The notes under the pieces were generated by a model. The model saw only the letters and a list, made by a program, of their open reading frames with translations. It searched no databases and had not been told where the DNA came from. Positions 8,723-18,639 of a stretch of 64,000 nucleotides of DNA are shown in pieces (the first letter of the stretch is position 1; each line of letters opens with the position of its first letter). Both the position numbers and the translations under genes were made by a program. Location of the stretch: NCBI RefSeq assembly GCF_001544455.2, contig NZ_FCOC02000011.1, forward strand, positions 124,001 through 188,000, given 5' to 3'. The stretch is from Caballeronia sordidicola. GTDB taxonomy: Bacteria; Pseudomonadota; Gammaproteobacteria; Burkholderiales; Burkholderiaceae.

Positions 8723-9772
8723 ATGCCCGACACATTTCCCCGCGCTGAACCGCTCGACCGGTCGGCGACAGCAGAGCTGCAACATGTCATCGATACCAAG
8801 ACAAAACCGCCCGGAAGCCTTGGCCGGCTGGAATCGCTTGGCCTTCAGATCGGGCTGATCCAACGGACGGCGCGCCCGCGTATCGAGCGGCCGGTCATGA
8901 TCGTTTTCGCCGGCGATCACGGCATTGCAGCCGAAGGCGTAAGTCCGTTTCCGCAAGAAGTGACCGTGCAGATGGTCGCGAATTTCGTCGCGGGCGGGGC
9001 GGCGATCAACGCGTTGTCGAAGGTATCGGGCATGACGCTCGAAGTCGTGGACGCGGGCGTGGCGAGCGCATTGCCGCCGGCCGAAGGGTTTGTCGACGCC
9101 GCCATCCGCCGCGGCGGCACGCGCAACTTCGCCCACGAACCTGCCATGACGCGCGACGAGGCGTTGCAGGCCATCGCGCGTGGCGCAGAACGCGTGCGGT
9201 ATCACGCGGCGCTTGGCACCAATGTGATCGGCTTCGGTGAAATGGGCATCGCGAATACATCGGCGGCGGCGTGCTTGATGAGCCGTATCTGTGCGGTAGA
9301 AATAGATGCGTGCGTTGGGCGCGGCACCGGACTCGACGACGCCGGCCTGAACCGCAAGCGCGACGTGCTCGCAGCGGCGTTGAAAAAGCACGCTGTGTCC
9401 GCTGATCCAGTCGATACGCTCGCGACCTTCGGCGGCTTTGAAATCGCGATGATCGTGGGCGGTTTTCTCGCGGCGGCCGAAGCGCGGATGACGATTCTGG
9501 TGGATGGTTTTATCGTGACGTCGGCGCTGCTCGTCGCCCACGCAATCAATCCTGCCGTGCTCGATTACTGCGTGTTCGCGCATGCATCGGATGAAACGGG
9601 GCATCGGCGGATGCTCGACTATTTCGACGCAAAGCCCTTGCTGCAGCTTGGGCTTCGGCTTGGCGAAGGAACCGGCGCGGCGCTCGCGTTGCCGTTGTTG
9701 CGCGCGGCGGTGGCGTTCATCAACGAGATGGCGAGCTTCGAATCGGCCGGCGTTTCCGACAAGACCGCGTGA
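8723..9772 (+). CDS. cobT: Nicotinate-nucleotide-dimethylbenzimidazole phosphoribosyltransferase
   Basis: CobT transfers phosphoribosyl from nicotinate mononucleotide to 5,6-dimethylbenzimidazole, giving alpha-ribazole phosphate, the lower ligand of B12. The length (349 residues) is normal. The N-terminal KTKPPGSLGRLE block, the FAGDHGIAAEGVSPFPQEVT block and the C-terminal LGEGTGAALALPL, whose Glu315 matches the catalytic base, are all present. It lies in the riboswitch-controlled run btuB-btuC-btuD-cobT-cobS-cobC. Confidence 0.96.
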   Translation: MPDTFPRAEPLDRSATAELQHVIDTKTKPPGSLGRLESLGLQIGLIQRTARPRIERPVMIVFAGDHGIAAEGVSPFPQEVTVQMVANFVAGGAAINALSKVSGMTLEVVDAGVASALPPAEGFVDAAIRRGGTRNFAHEPAMTRDEALQAIARGAERVRYHAALGTNVIGFGEMGIANTSAAACLMSRICAVEIDACVGRGTGLDDAGLNRKRDVLAAALKKHAVSADPVDTLATFGGFEIAMIVGGFLAAAEARMTILVDGFIVTSALLVAHAINPAVLDYCVFAHASDETGHRRMLDYFDAKPLLQLGLRLGEGTGAALALPLLRAAVAFINEMASFESAGVSDKTA

Positions 9773-9779
9773 CGCGCCC

Positions 9780-10541
9780 ATGAACCGCCCTTCGCGGGAA
9801 CTTCGATATTTCTTCACCGCGCTCGGGTATTTCACCCGCGTGCCGGTGCCGCGTTGGGTCGGCTTCGAGGCGGATTATCTGAACGCGGCGGCACGCTATT
9901 TTCCGTTGATCGGCGTGTTGATTGGCGGCTTTGGCGCAGTGGTTTATCTCGCTGCATTGCGAGTTTTTCCAGCGGGCGTGGCCGTGTTGTTATCGATGGC
10001 GGCAACGCTGCTCATAACCGGCGCGTTCCATGAGGACGGGCTGGCGGATTGCGCCGATGCGTTCGGCGGCGCTTATACCCGCGACGACACGCTGCGCATC
10101 ATGCACGACTCGCGCATTGGCGCGTTCGGGGCGATTGCGTTGATCGTGGCGCTGGCTTTGAAATGGCAGACGCTGGCTTCAATGTTGCCTTTACGTACCG
10201 CCTGGATGATCGTCGCCGCGCACGCCGCAAGCCGCACGTTTGCGATCAGTTATCTCTGCACGCTCGATTACGTCCGTGCCGAAGGCAAGGCGAAACCGGT
10301 TGCGCAGAAGATGAGTTCGGGCGCATTCACGTTGGCGGCGGTGATCGGATTGCCCTGGTTGTTCTGGCCCGACTGGCGGCTTGGCTGCGTGACGATCGTG
10401 GCGCTGAGCGCGATGAGGTTTTTTATCGGGCGGTATTTTGTCAGGCGCATCGGTGGCTATACCGGCGATTGCCTCGGCTTCGCGCAGCAGCTTTTTGAAC
10501 TCGCAATCTACCTGATCGGACTCGCATGGATCTCGTCCTGA
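9780..10541 (+). CDS. cobS: Adenosylcobinamide-GDP ribazoletransferase (cobalamin synthase)
   Basis: CobS joins adenosylcobinamide-GDP to alpha-ribazole (phosphate), the last assembly step of adenosylcobalamin, in the inner membrane. The 253-residue protein starting MNRPSRELRYFFTALGYFTR has the family motifs RVPVP, HEDGLADCADAFGG and MHDSRIGAFG and about six to seven hydrophobic segments. The ATG follows cobT by 7 bases. Its 3' end overlaps cobC by 16 bases. Confidence 0.95.
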   Translation: MNRPSRELRYFFTALGYFTRVPVPRWVGFEADYLNAAARYFPLIGVLIGGFGAVVYLAALRVFPAGVAVLLSMAATLLITGAFHEDGLADCADAFGGAYTRDDTLRIMHDSRIGAFGAIALIVALALKWQTLASMLPLRTAWMIVAAHAASRTFAISYLCTLDYVRAEGKAKPVAQKMSSGAFTLAAVIGLPWLFWPDWRLGCVTIVALSAMRFFIGRYFVRRIGGYTGDCLGFAQQLFELAIYLIGLAWISS

Positions 10542-11101
10542 TTCGTCATCCGGCGGTGGGTATCGATGCCGGGATTTGCTATGGCCGCACGGATGTTCCG
10601 CTTCGTGCGAACGCCGCCGAATCCGCGCGTCTGCTGAGCGAGCGTTTGCAGACGCTGAAAGTGCCCGACGCCAGCGGCGGTTTATACACAAGCCCCTTGA
10701 GCCGATGCCGCTTGTTAGCTGAAGCATTAGGCCCCGTCCACGCCTCCGATGCACGCTTGCAGGAGCTCGATTTCGGCGCATGGGAAGGGCAGCGATGGGA
10801 CGGCCTGGATCGCGCGATGCTCGATGCATGGGCGGCCGATCTGGAGCACGCGCGCGAGCATGGCGGCGAGAGTGTCGCGCAGTTTGCAAAGCGGGTTGCC
10901 GGTTGGGCGGATTCGGTTTGTACGGCTGATCACGAAGGTCCGGTTCACGTCATCACTCATGCTGGCGTCATGCGCGTCATGACAGGGCATCTTCTTGGCA
11001 TCGCGCGTGCAAACGTCATTCAATGGCCGCTGGATTTCGGCGCGATCGTGTGGCTCAGGCGCGCGCGCGGCCAATGGCTTCTCGTGCGATGGAACGCCTG
11101 A
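10526..11101 (+). CDS. cobC: Alpha-ribazole phosphatase (histidine phosphatase family)
   Basis: A 191-residue histidine phosphatase with LIRHPAV at residues 5-11, containing the catalytic His8, and a second histidine in ITHAGVMRV. The RHP variant instead of RHG is common among CobC-type enzymes. It would remove phosphate from alpha-ribazole 5'-phosphate or from adenosylcobalamin 5'-phosphate. The role is inferred from position: its ATG lies inside the end of cobS, at the end of the cobalamin run. Only 2 bases separate its stop from the stop of the converging btuF gene. Confidence 0.88.
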   Translation: MDLVLIRHPAVGIDAGICYGRTDVPLRANAAESARLLSERLQTLKVPDASGGLYTSPLSRCRLLAEALGPVHASDARLQELDFGAWEGQRWDGLDRAMLDAWAADLEHAREHGGESVAQFAKRVAGWADSVCTADHEGPVHVITHAGVMRVMTGHLLGIARANVIQWPLDFGAIVWLRRARGQWLLVRWNA

Positions 11102-11103
11102 AC

Positions 11104-11997
11104 CTACTTCGGACGCCGCACTCTGGCCGCGGCGAGATCCTCGCATAAGGCTGCCGCGCCAAGCGCAAGCCGCGGTGTCGGCCGGTTGATCAAATCGCCG
11201 TCGATACCAAACAGGTTGCCGCGCGCGACTGCTTTCATGGAAGGCCATTTGCGCCATGTTTCCAGCGACGGCAACGCGCGCTCCGATTTCGTCGCGCCCT
11301 GTGTTGCGGTGACGATGGCTTCCGGGTCGGCGGCAAGTACGGCTTCGGTCGAGAGTGTCGGCACGAGCGGTTTCAAGCCGGCAAAAACATTGCGGCCGCC
11401 GCAGAGTTCAATGACTTCGCTGACCGTGTTCGAACCGTTTAGCGTCATCAGCGGATCATCCCAGACCTGATAGAACACGCTTACGGGCGATTGCGTTGCA
11501 TAACGCGTTCGCAAGTTGCCGATGTCACGGCGAAACGCGTTCGACGCGGTGTTCGCTTCAGTCGACGTGCCGAGCAGGACGCCGAGTTTATCGATGGTCG
11601 CGGGAATGTCGTCGAGTGTGTGCGGCTCGCTGAAGAACAGCGGCACGTGCAGTTCGCCCAATCTGTCGAGTTGCCGCAACGCATTGCCATGCCGCCACAC
11701 GACGATCAGATCGGGTTTCATCGCGACGATGCGTTCGAGGTCGAGCGATTTATTGTCGCCTACGCGCGGTATCGATCTGGCTTGCGGCGGGTAATCGCTG
11801 TAGTTCACCGCGCCGACAATGCGATCGCCGCCGCCCGCAGCAAAGAGCAGTTCGGTGACGTGCGGCGCGAGGCTGACGATGCGCTGCGCCGGAGCGCTCA
11901 ACGTGACGGCTGTGCCGGCGTCGTCGGTGACGGTGAGTGCGTGCGCTTGGAAGGAAGCAGCAAAAAGGAACAGCGCAACAAGCGAGCGAAAGGTCAT
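11104..11997 (-). CDS. btuF: Cobalamin-binding periplasmic protein
   Basis: Class III periplasmic binding protein (297 residues) with a signal peptide ending AASFQAHA. The N-lobe has RIVSLAPHVTELLFAAGGGD and the KPDLIVVWRHGN segment, typical of BtuF. It should deliver corrinoid to BtuCD encoded in the facing operon. Its ATG overlaps the cobD stop by 4 bases, so it ends a four-gene minus-strand operon cobU-cbiB-cobD-btuF. Splitting the binding protein from the transporter genes between two converging operons is notable but the partners are adjacent. Confidence 0.92.
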   Translation of the reverse strand: MTFRSLVALFLFAASFQAHALTVTDDAGTAVTLSAPAQRIVSLAPHVTELLFAAGGGDRIVGAVNYSDYPPQARSIPRVGDNKSLDLERIVAMKPDLIVVWRHGNALRQLDRLGELHVPLFFSEPHTLDDIPATIDKLGVLLGTSTEANTASNAFRRDIGNLRTRYATQSPVSVFYQVWDDPLMTLNGSNTVSEVIELCGGRNVFAGLKPLVPTLSTEAVLAADPEAIVTATQGATKSERALPSLETWRKWPSMKAVARGNLFGIDGDLINRPTPRLALGAAALCEDLAAARVRRPK

Positions 11998-12998
11998 GCC
12001 TTTACCTGCAGCACGGCTGTTTTGAACGCGTGTTCAAACCGGGTCCATTGAGCGTCCGATCCTGTCAGCCCGATCCGCAAACTCGGCGATGCGCCATGTT
12101 CGAAAAGCCGCGTCCAGATCCCTTGTACGGCCAGCGCGTGCTGCAAATCCGCGGCGTTCGCCGTCTCGAACCATGCGAAAAGCGGCGTTGAATGGGGATC
12201 GAAACCGAGAGCACGGATCAATGCCGCAAGCCTCGCGCTATCGCGTGCCAACGTTTCGCGCGTTGCCGTTTGCCACGCGCGGTCGTTGAAAGCAGCGGAC
12301 ACCGCGTGGCGCGCCGGACCGCTCACCGTCCACGCGCCGAGCGTGTCGTTCAACGCATCGCGCAGAGGTTGCGCGGCCAGGACGAAGCCCGCGCGAATCC
12401 CCGCCAGCCCAAAGAACTTGCCAACCGAACGCAGCACGATCAATCCCTCGCGCGCGGTTTCCGCCGCGAGAGAAGCATTGTCATAAGCGTCTGCGAAAGC
12501 TTCATCGACGATCAAGGTGCCGTCGCGCGCTGTCAGTTGTTCATGCCAACCCAGCAAGACATCTCGTTCTATACGCTCGGCCGTCGGATTGTTAGGATTC
12601 GAAACGATTACGTGATCGACATCTTCGGGCAGATCGCCGGACGTCACATCGAGCGGCACGATCCGATGCCCCGCGCGTTGAAACGCCGGCGCGTATTCAC
12701 CGTAAGTCAGCGGCGCGACCGCCGCGACGCCTTTTCGGAGCAGTCCAGGCAACGCGCGGATCGCGGCCTGACTCCCGGCGACAGGCAACGCGCCGGGCGC
12801 GCCATAGTGGCCCGCCGCGAGTTCGGCGAAACCATCGGCATCTTCGGGCAAGCGGCGCCATGCATCGGCGGGAACAGCCGGAACCGGATAAGCGCGCGGA
12901 TTGATTCCCGTCGACAAATCCAGCCAGTCGCCGAGCGCGATTCCATACCGGCGCGCCGCTTCGTGCAAGTTTCCGCCGTGTCGGACCGGTTCAGCCAT
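11994..12998 (-). CDS. cobD: Threonine-phosphate decarboxylase
   Basis: PLP enzyme (334 residues) of the aminotransferase fold that converts L-threonine O-3-phosphate to (R)-1-amino-2-propanol O-2-phosphate, the linker of the nucleotide loop. SNPNNPTA lies at 133-140, the PLP-binding aspartate at 165 in VDEAFAD, and the Schiff-base Lys194 in SVGKFFGLAGIRAGF with Arg202. It overlaps cbiB by 8 bases and btuF by 4. Nomenclature differs between pathways: this is CobD of the Salmonella naming (CobC of Pseudomonas). Confidence 0.93.
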   Translation of the reverse strand: MAEPVRHGGNLHEAARRYGIALGDWLDLSTGINPRAYPVPAVPADAWRRLPEDADGFAELAAGHYGAPGALPVAGSQAAIRALPGLLRKGVAAVAPLTYGEYAPAFQRAGHRIVPLDVTSGDLPEDVDHVIVSNPNNPTAERIERDVLLGWHEQLTARDGTLIVDEAFADAYDNASLAAETAREGLIVLRSVGKFFGLAGIRAGFVLAAQPLRDALNDTLGAWTVSGPARHAVSAAFNDRAWQTATRETLARDSARLAALIRALGFDPHSTPLFAWFETANAADLQHALAVQGIWTRLFEHGASPSLRIGLTGSDAQWTRFEHAFKTAVLQVKA

Positions 12999-13932
12999 GA
13001 AGCCCCACGCTCATGAAAGCCAGCACCAGCAACAACACGAGCCAGAGCAGCGTCGTCCGATCGACCAGCCGCAGCGCCGCGACCACGTGCTGCGGCGTCG
13101 CGGTCATGCCGAAGCCCAGCACCGGCCGCGTTTCGAGTGTGCCGTGATACATCGCGGCGCCGCCGAGCAGCACGTTCAAGCTCCCCGCGCCCGACGCCAT
13201 GACCGGTCCCGCGTTCGGGCTGTCCCACAGCGGCGCTTGCGTGCGCCAGCAATTCCACGCCGTGCGGGTATCGCCGAGAAGGGCGTAGCTTGCCGCCGTG
13301 AGCCGCGCGGGCACGTAGTTCAGGACATCGTCGAAACGGGCGGCCGCCCAGCCGAAGCGCAGATAACGCGGCGTCCTGTAACCCCACATGGCGTCGAGCG
13401 TGTTGGCGAGCCGGAACATCAGCGCGCCCGGACCGCCCGCGATCACGAACCAGAAGAGCGCGCCGAAGATCGCATCGTTGCCGTTTTCCAGCGCGGATTC
13501 GACGGCGGCGCGTGAAAGCGCGGCTTCGTCGGCATTGGCGGTTTCACGCGATACGATGCGCGCCGTCAGCGTACGCGCTTGCGCAAGATCGCCGCGGCCG
13601 AGCGCGCGGGCGATCGGCACGATGTGATCGCGCAGGCTTTTCGCGCCGAGCGCGAACCACAGGAGCGCGACGTGCACGGCGCAGGCAGCGGCGAAGGGCA
13701 GCACGCTCACTAGAATCCAGCTGATCAAAACGGGCGGCACGACAGCCGCGAACCACGCGAGGATTCCTGCTGGCCGCGCCCGGAATCCCGTGTTCATCCG
13801 GGCTTCAATGCGCGTCGCCAGCCGTCCGAACGCAACCAGCGGGTGACGCGTTGCGGGTTCACCAAAAATCCTGTCGATAACCACGCCCGCTATGGCGAGC
13901 ATTGCCGTGACGTAAAAGGAGAGCAGCGCCAT
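12991..13932 (-). CDS. cbiB: Adenosylcobinamide-phosphate synthase
   Basis: Inner-membrane enzyme (313 residues) that attaches aminopropanol phosphate to adenosylcobyric acid, giving adenosylcobinamide phosphate. Family features: the N-terminal DRIFGEPATRHPLVAFGRLA, the RDHIVPIARALGRGD block, VESALENGNDAIFGALFW and YRTPRYLRFGWAAARFDD, with several membrane segments and one at the C-terminus. It uses the product of the adjacent cobD. It starts 1 base after the cobU stop and overlaps cobD by 8 bases. Called cobD in the Pseudomonas naming. Confidence 0.95.
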   Translation of the reverse strand: MALLSFYVTAMLAIAGVVIDRIFGEPATRHPLVAFGRLATRIEARMNTGFRARPAGILAWFAAVVPPVLISWILVSVLPFAAACAVHVALLWFALGAKSLRDHIVPIARALGRGDLAQARTLTARIVSRETANADEAALSRAAVESALENGNDAIFGALFWFVIAGGPGALMFRLANTLDAMWGYRTPRYLRFGWAAARFDDVLNYVPARLTAASYALLGDTRTAWNCWRTQAPLWDSPNAGPVMASGAGSLNVLLGGAAMYHGTLETRPVLGFGMTATPQHVVAALRLVDRTTLLWLVLLLVLAFMSVGLHG

Positions 13933-13933
13933 G

Positions 13934-14476
13934 TCAGCCCTTGAGCATGAGTGGCAGGCCTGCCACCATCATGGTCACATGCGCGCTCGCGGCGGCGACG
14001 CGCTGGTTAAGGCGGCCGAGTTCGTCCACATAGAGACGCGTGACGGAGCCCATGGGCACGACGCCAAGTCCTATCTCGTTGCTCACCACGATCACTTTTC
14101 CCTTGACGTGTGAGAGGGCGGCGTCGAAGGCGCTGAATGCTTGAAGCGGCGGGCCGTCGGGCGTGGTTCCATCGGCGGGGAAAAGCAGGTTGGCAAGCCA
14201 CAGCGTCAGGCAGTCGATCAGCACGACATGTCCCTCGCGATCCAGCTCGCGCAGCGCGCGCCCAAGATCCAGCGGCGCTTCGACCAGCGCCCAATGCGCC
14301 GGCCGACGTTCGCGATGCAACGCCACGCGCGCCGCGAATTCGCTGTCGTTTTCGTCGATGCGCGCGGTGGCCACATAAGTGACGGGCAGACCACTTTCAG
14401 CGGCAATCCGTTCGGCAAACGCGCTCTTGCCCGAACGTGCGCCGCCGAGAATGAAGGTGAGGTCGGGTGAAGTCAT
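13934..14476 (-). CDS. cobU: Bifunctional adenosylcobinamide kinase / guanylyltransferase
   Basis: A 180-residue enzyme that phosphorylates adenosylcobinamide and then adds GMP to give adenosylcobinamide-GDP. The start is the ATG giving [20 protein letters not shown]: the P-loop GGARSGKS stands at 11-18 as in the family. The open frame upstream runs antisense into cobQ and is not coding. The [14 protein letters not shown] and [13 protein letters not shown] motifs are present. First gene of the minus-strand operon; 57 bases separate it from the divergent cobQ. Confidence 0.95.
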   Translation of the reverse strand: MTSPDLTFILGGARSGKSAFAERIAAESGLPVTYVATARIDENDSEFAARVALHRERRPAHWALVEAPLDLGRALRELDREGHVVLIDCLTLWLANLLFPADGTTPDGPPLQAFSAFDAALSHVKGKVIVVSNEIGLGVVPMGSVTRLYVDELGRLNQRVAAASAHVTMMVAGLPLMLKG

Positions 14477-14533
14477 CGCAATATTGTACCGGCGGGCGCT
14501 ACCATAGCGGCTTCCGTTAAACCGGCAACCACC

Positions 14534-16009
14534 ATGCAATTCGCACCGCGCGGCACGCTGATGATCCAGGGCACGACCTCCGACGCCGGCAAAAGCACGC
14601 TGGTCGCGGGCCTTTGCCGGCTGGCGCGGCGCGGCGGGATGAAGGTCGCGCCGTTCAAGCCGCAGAACATGGCGCTCAACAGCGCGGTCACCGTGGATGG
14701 CGGCGAAATCGGCCGCGCGCAGGCATTGCAGGCGATTGCGGCGGGTGTCGATGCCGAAATCGACTTCAATCCCGTGCTGCTCAAGCCAACGAGCGATCGT
14801 GGCGCGCAGGTGATCATCCACGGCCACGCGCACGCCAATCTCGACGCCCGCGCGTACCACGCGTACAAAACCATCGCCTTCGATGCCGTGCTCGCCTCAT
14901 ACGGCCGCCTGCAGCAACGGTTCGACGCGATCATCGTGGAAGGCGCAGGAAGTCCGGCCGAAGTGAACCTGCGGGACCGGGACATTGCCAATATGGGTTT
15001 TGCCGAGCGCGCGGATTGCCCGGTCGTGCTGGTGGCGGATATAGACCGTGGCGGCGTGTTCGCGCATTTGCTCGGGACGCTCGCGTGTTTGTCAGAGTCC
15101 GAGCGGGCGCGCGTTCGCGGTTTCGCGATCAACCGTTTTCGCGGCGACATCAGCTTGCTGCAACCCGGTCTGGACTGGCTCGAAGCGCAGACCGGCAAGC
15201 CGGTGCTGGGCGTCGTGCCATACCTGCACGGGCTTACGCTCGACGCCGAGGATATGCTGCCGAGCCAGTTGCACACGCGCGGCGACGGTGCCGAGGTGCT
15301 GAAAGTGATCGTTCCGGCGTTGCCGCGCATCAGCAATCACACCGATTTCGATGCATTGCGCGCGCATCCCCAAGTGGATTTTTCATACGTGCGCGCCGGG
15401 ACCGCGCCGCCGCCGGCCGATCTGATCGTGCTGCCGGGATCGAAAAGCGTGCAGCGCGATCTGGCGTGGCTGCGCGAAAACGGCTGGGACAGGGCGATTG
15501 AACGGCATCTTCGATACGGCGGCAAAGTCCTGGGAATTTGTGGCGGCATGCAAATGCTGGGCCGTTCGATCGATGACCCCAACGGTTTCGAAGGCCCCGC
15601 CGGCTGCGTGATCGGCCTGGGACTGCTGGAACTCGATACCACGCTGACCGCCGACAAACTGCTCGATAACGTGAGCGGCCGGCTGACCATTGGCGGCGCG
15701 CCGTCACCAGTTCGCGGCTACGAAATCCACATGGGCCGCACGTCGGGCGTGGCGCTCGCCCGGCCGGCCGTCATGCTGGAAGGCGAGCGCCCGGACGGCG
15801 CCATCTCCGCCGATAACCAGATCGCCGCGACCTACCTTCATGGCATCTTCGATACCCCCGAAGCCTGCGCGGCGCTGCTCGAATGGGCCGGTTTGCGCGA
15901 CGCGCAGAAGCTCGACTACCCGGCACTGCGCGAGGCCTCGCTGGACCGTCTTGCCGATACCCTCGGGGAATCGCTGGACCTCGAAGCGCTCGCGGCGTTA
16001 TTCGGCTGA
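14534..16009 (+). CDS. cobQ: Cobyric acid synthase
   Basis: CobQ (CbiP in the anaerobic naming) amidates four side chains of adenosylcobyrinic acid a,c-diamide using glutamine and ATP. The 491-residue protein has the N-terminal synthetase domain with [12 protein letters not shown] at 11-22 and [12 protein letters not shown], and a C-terminal type-1 glutamine amidotransferase domain with nucleophile Cys336 in [11 protein letters not shown] and a catalytic-type His436 in YLHGIFD. It is divergent from cobU. It is the only gene here acting before nucleotide-loop assembly, so its corrin substrate must come from genes elsewhere. Confidence 0.96.
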   Translation: MQFAPRGTLMIQGTTSDAGKSTLVAGLCRLARRGGMKVAPFKPQNMALNSAVTVDGGEIGRAQALQAIAAGVDAEIDFNPVLLKPTSDRGAQVIIHGHAHANLDARAYHAYKTIAFDAVLASYGRLQQRFDAIIVEGAGSPAEVNLRDRDIANMGFAERADCPVVLVADIDRGGVFAHLLGTLACLSESERARVRGFAINRFRGDISLLQPGLDWLEAQTGKPVLGVVPYLHGLTLDAEDMLPSQLHTRGDGAEVLKVIVPALPRISNHTDFDALRAHPQVDFSYVRAGTAPPPADLIVLPGSKSVQRDLAWLRENGWDRAIERHLRYGGKVLGICGGMQMLGRSIDDPNGFEGPAGCVIGLGLLELDTTLTADKLLDNVSGRLTIGGAPSPVRGYEIHMGRTSGVALARPAVMLEGERPDGAISADNQIAATYLHGIFDTPEACAALLEWAGLRDAQKLDYPALREASLDRLADTLGESLDLEALAALFG

Positions 16010-16023
16010 AGGCCGCTGCGGAC

Positions 16024-16443
16024 TCAATACAGGATCATCTGCGTGCATCGAAACAGCGCGATGGTTTTCCCCTCGCCGTTCGTCACGATCGCGTCCCAGA
16101 CCTGCGTGCTGCGTCCGAGATGCACGGCTGTCGCCTTCGCGGTAATCACGCCGTCGCGCGCGGTTCCCACGTGATTGCTCTTCAATTCGATGGTCGTGAA
16201 ATTCTTGGCGCCTTCGGGCAAATGCGCGAGGCAAGCATAGCCGCAGCACGTGTCCGCCAGCCCGACCACGGTCGCCGCATGCAGGAAACCGTTGGGTGCG
16301 AGCACTTCCGGACGGATGGCGAGCGTGCCGGTGAGCGCGCCGCTTTCCACCGATACCACTTCCACGCCCAGTAAATCGGGCAGCGTGCCGCGCTGGCGTT
16401 TGCGCAAGTGTTCAAGGGTGACATCGGGGCGAAGTGCTGCCAT
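16024..16443 (-). CDS. PaaI-type hotdog-fold thioesterase
   Basis: A 139-residue single hotdog domain. The segment NGFLHAATVVGLADTCCGYA matches the active-site helix of PaaI-like acyl-CoA thioesterases, with an Asp in the position usual for the family, and LKSNHVGTARDG fits the second conserved strand. Substrate cannot be inferred. It converges with cobQ, with 14 bases between the stops, and has no sequence link to cobalamin. Confidence 0.85.
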   Translation of the reverse strand: MAALRPDVTLEHLRKRQRGTLPDLLGVEVVSVESGALTGTLAIRPEVLAPNGFLHAATVVGLADTCCGYACLAHLPEGAKNFTTIELKSNHVGTARDGVITAKATAVHLGRSTQVWDAIVTNGEGKTIALFRCTQMILY

Positions 16444-16608
16444 TTCGGATGATCCTTAGGCTGAAGAGGCGGGTCTTTGACAGGTGCGTGGATTGAAACA
16501 AGTAAATCCGATAGTATCAACGGCTCGAACTTTTCACTTATTACAGCGCTTACGGAGCGGCCAGGTTTTCAGACCCGTCGCACCGGCAAAACACGTGGAA
16601 ATGGATCT

Positions 16609-17235
16609 ATGACGGTGATCGTGGTGGCAAATCCCAAGGGCGGCGTGGGCAAAAGCACGCTGTCGACGAATCTGGCTGGTTATTTCGCGGCGAACGGTGA
16701 ATGGGTCGCGCTCGCGGACCTGGACAAACAGCAGTCGGCGCACGGCTGGCTTGGCCTGCGCTCCGACATGCTGCCGAAGATCGAAGAGTGGACCACCAAC
16801 GTGGACGCACCGACCAAGCCGCCGAAAGGCCTGGAAAAAGCGGTCATCGATACCCCGGCCGGGATTCACGGCACACGGCTCGCGCTCGCGCTGGAACTGG
16901 CGGACAAGGTGATCGTGCCGCTGCAGCCATCCATGTTCGATATCCTCGCCACGCAGGATTTTCTCGTTCGTCTGCAGAAGGAAAAGGCTATCCGCAAGGG
17001 CAGTATCGAAGTCGGCGTAGTGGGAATGCGCGTAGACGCCCGCACGAAATCAGCGGATCAACTGCACCGGTTCGTTGAAGGGCTCGACTTGCCGGTGCTC
17101 GGTTATCTGCGCGATACCCAAAACTACGTGCAAGCCGCCGCGCACGGCCTGACCATCTGGGATGTGGCGCGAAGCCGGGTGGAGAAGGATCTCGAGCAGT
17201 GGCAACCGATTATTGAGTGGGTATCGAAGAAGTAG
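16609..17235 (+). CDS. Orphan ParA-family ATPase
   Basis: A 208-residue P-loop ATPase starting MTVIVVANPKGGVGKSTLST, with the deviant Walker A KGGVGKST at 10-17 and a second lysine at 10, as in ParA/MinD. The usual LLIDxDPQ is represented by ALADLDKQQSAHGWLG, and VIDTPAGIHG is the Walker B region. No parB or parS-like site lies nearby, and it is shorter than chromosomal ParA, so it resembles small stand-alone ParA proteins that position cargo other than the origin. A weak GTGGAAAT precedes the ATG. A 5' extension of 44 codons is open but unlike the family. Confidence 0.85.
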   Translation: MTVIVVANPKGGVGKSTLSTNLAGYFAANGEWVALADLDKQQSAHGWLGLRSDMLPKIEEWTTNVDAPTKPPKGLEKAVIDTPAGIHGTRLALALELADKVIVPLQPSMFDILATQDFLVRLQKEKAIRKGSIEVGVVGMRVDARTKSADQLHRFVEGLDLPVLGYLRDTQNYVQAAAHGLTIWDVARSRVEKDLEQWQPIIEWVSKK

Positions 17236-17249
17236 GTTTTTAGCCGAAA

Positions 17250-17288
17250 AAAAATGCCGGTGGCTTTTGCAGCCGACCGGCGTTTCAT
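17250..17288. terminator. Intrinsic terminator between the ParA-type gene and panD
   Basis: GCCGGTGGCT pairs with AGCCGACCGGC, one bulged G, small loop. An eight-base A-run on the left gives a strong U-run for the minus-strand panD transcript; the + side has GTTTCATT. Confidence 0.8.
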
Positions 17289-17309
17289 TGTGCGGGTTAT
17301 GCCGCTGAT

Positions 17310-17696
17310 TCAAGTCCAGTTCTGCGTTGGCACGTGATCGCGATTGCCCTTGATGCGATTTTTTTCATCGACAAAAACCAGATCCGGCTTCCAGCCTGCT
17401 TTCAGTTCGGTTTCGTCCACGAGCGCGAACGCCGCGATGATCACCAGGTCGCCCAACTGCGCGCGCCGCGCCGCCGAGCCGTTCAGCGAAATCATGCCGC
17501 TTCCGCGCTCGCCCTTGATGGCGTAGGTCGTCAGCCGCTCACCGTTGTTCACGTTCCAGATATCTATTTGCTCGTTCTCGACCAGATTCGCTGCCTCCAG
17601 CAGGTCTTCGTCGATTGCGCACGAGCCTTCGTAATGCAGTTCGCAATGCGTGACTGCCGCGCGATGAATCTTCGATTTCAACAGCGTTCGCTGCAT
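17310..17696 (-). CDS. panD: Aspartate 1-decarboxylase (proenzyme)
   Basis: PanD makes beta-alanine from L-aspartate for pantothenate and coenzyme A. The 128-residue proenzyme cleaves itself between Gly24 and Ser25 (YEGSCAIDE) to form the pyruvoyl group; Lys9 and the [20 protein letters not shown] segment are the family marks. It follows panC by 11 bases on the same strand, so beta-alanine synthesis and its use are in one transcript. A strong terminator follows. Confidence 0.97.
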   Translation of the reverse strand: MQRTLLKSKIHRAAVTHCELHYEGSCAIDEDLLEAANLVENEQIDIWNVNNGERLTTYAIKGERGSGMISLNGSAARRAQLGDLVIIAAFALVDETELKAGWKPDLVFVDEKNRIKGNRDHVPTQNWT

Positions 17697-17707
17697 GCGT
17701 TCCTCGT

Positions 17708-18541
<834 letters not shown>

Positions 18542-18639
18542 CTAGCGGGTGACTCCTTGCGGGCAGCGCAAAAAACGCGGCTCATGAGGCAAAAAAGGAA
18601 GGGTTATGGAATATTGCGCTTGATGGACGGTATTCGCGT

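Noticed and set aside
8702..9835. 377-residue frame antisense to cobT
   Set aside because: Composition typical of antisense shadow; cobT motifs are intact on the + strand.
16609..17235. ParA-type gene as a cobalamin gene because of nearby cobQ
   Set aside because: Older databases label such P-loop proteins cobyrinic acid synthase, but the sequence has the ParA deviant Walker A and lacks an amidotransferase domain.
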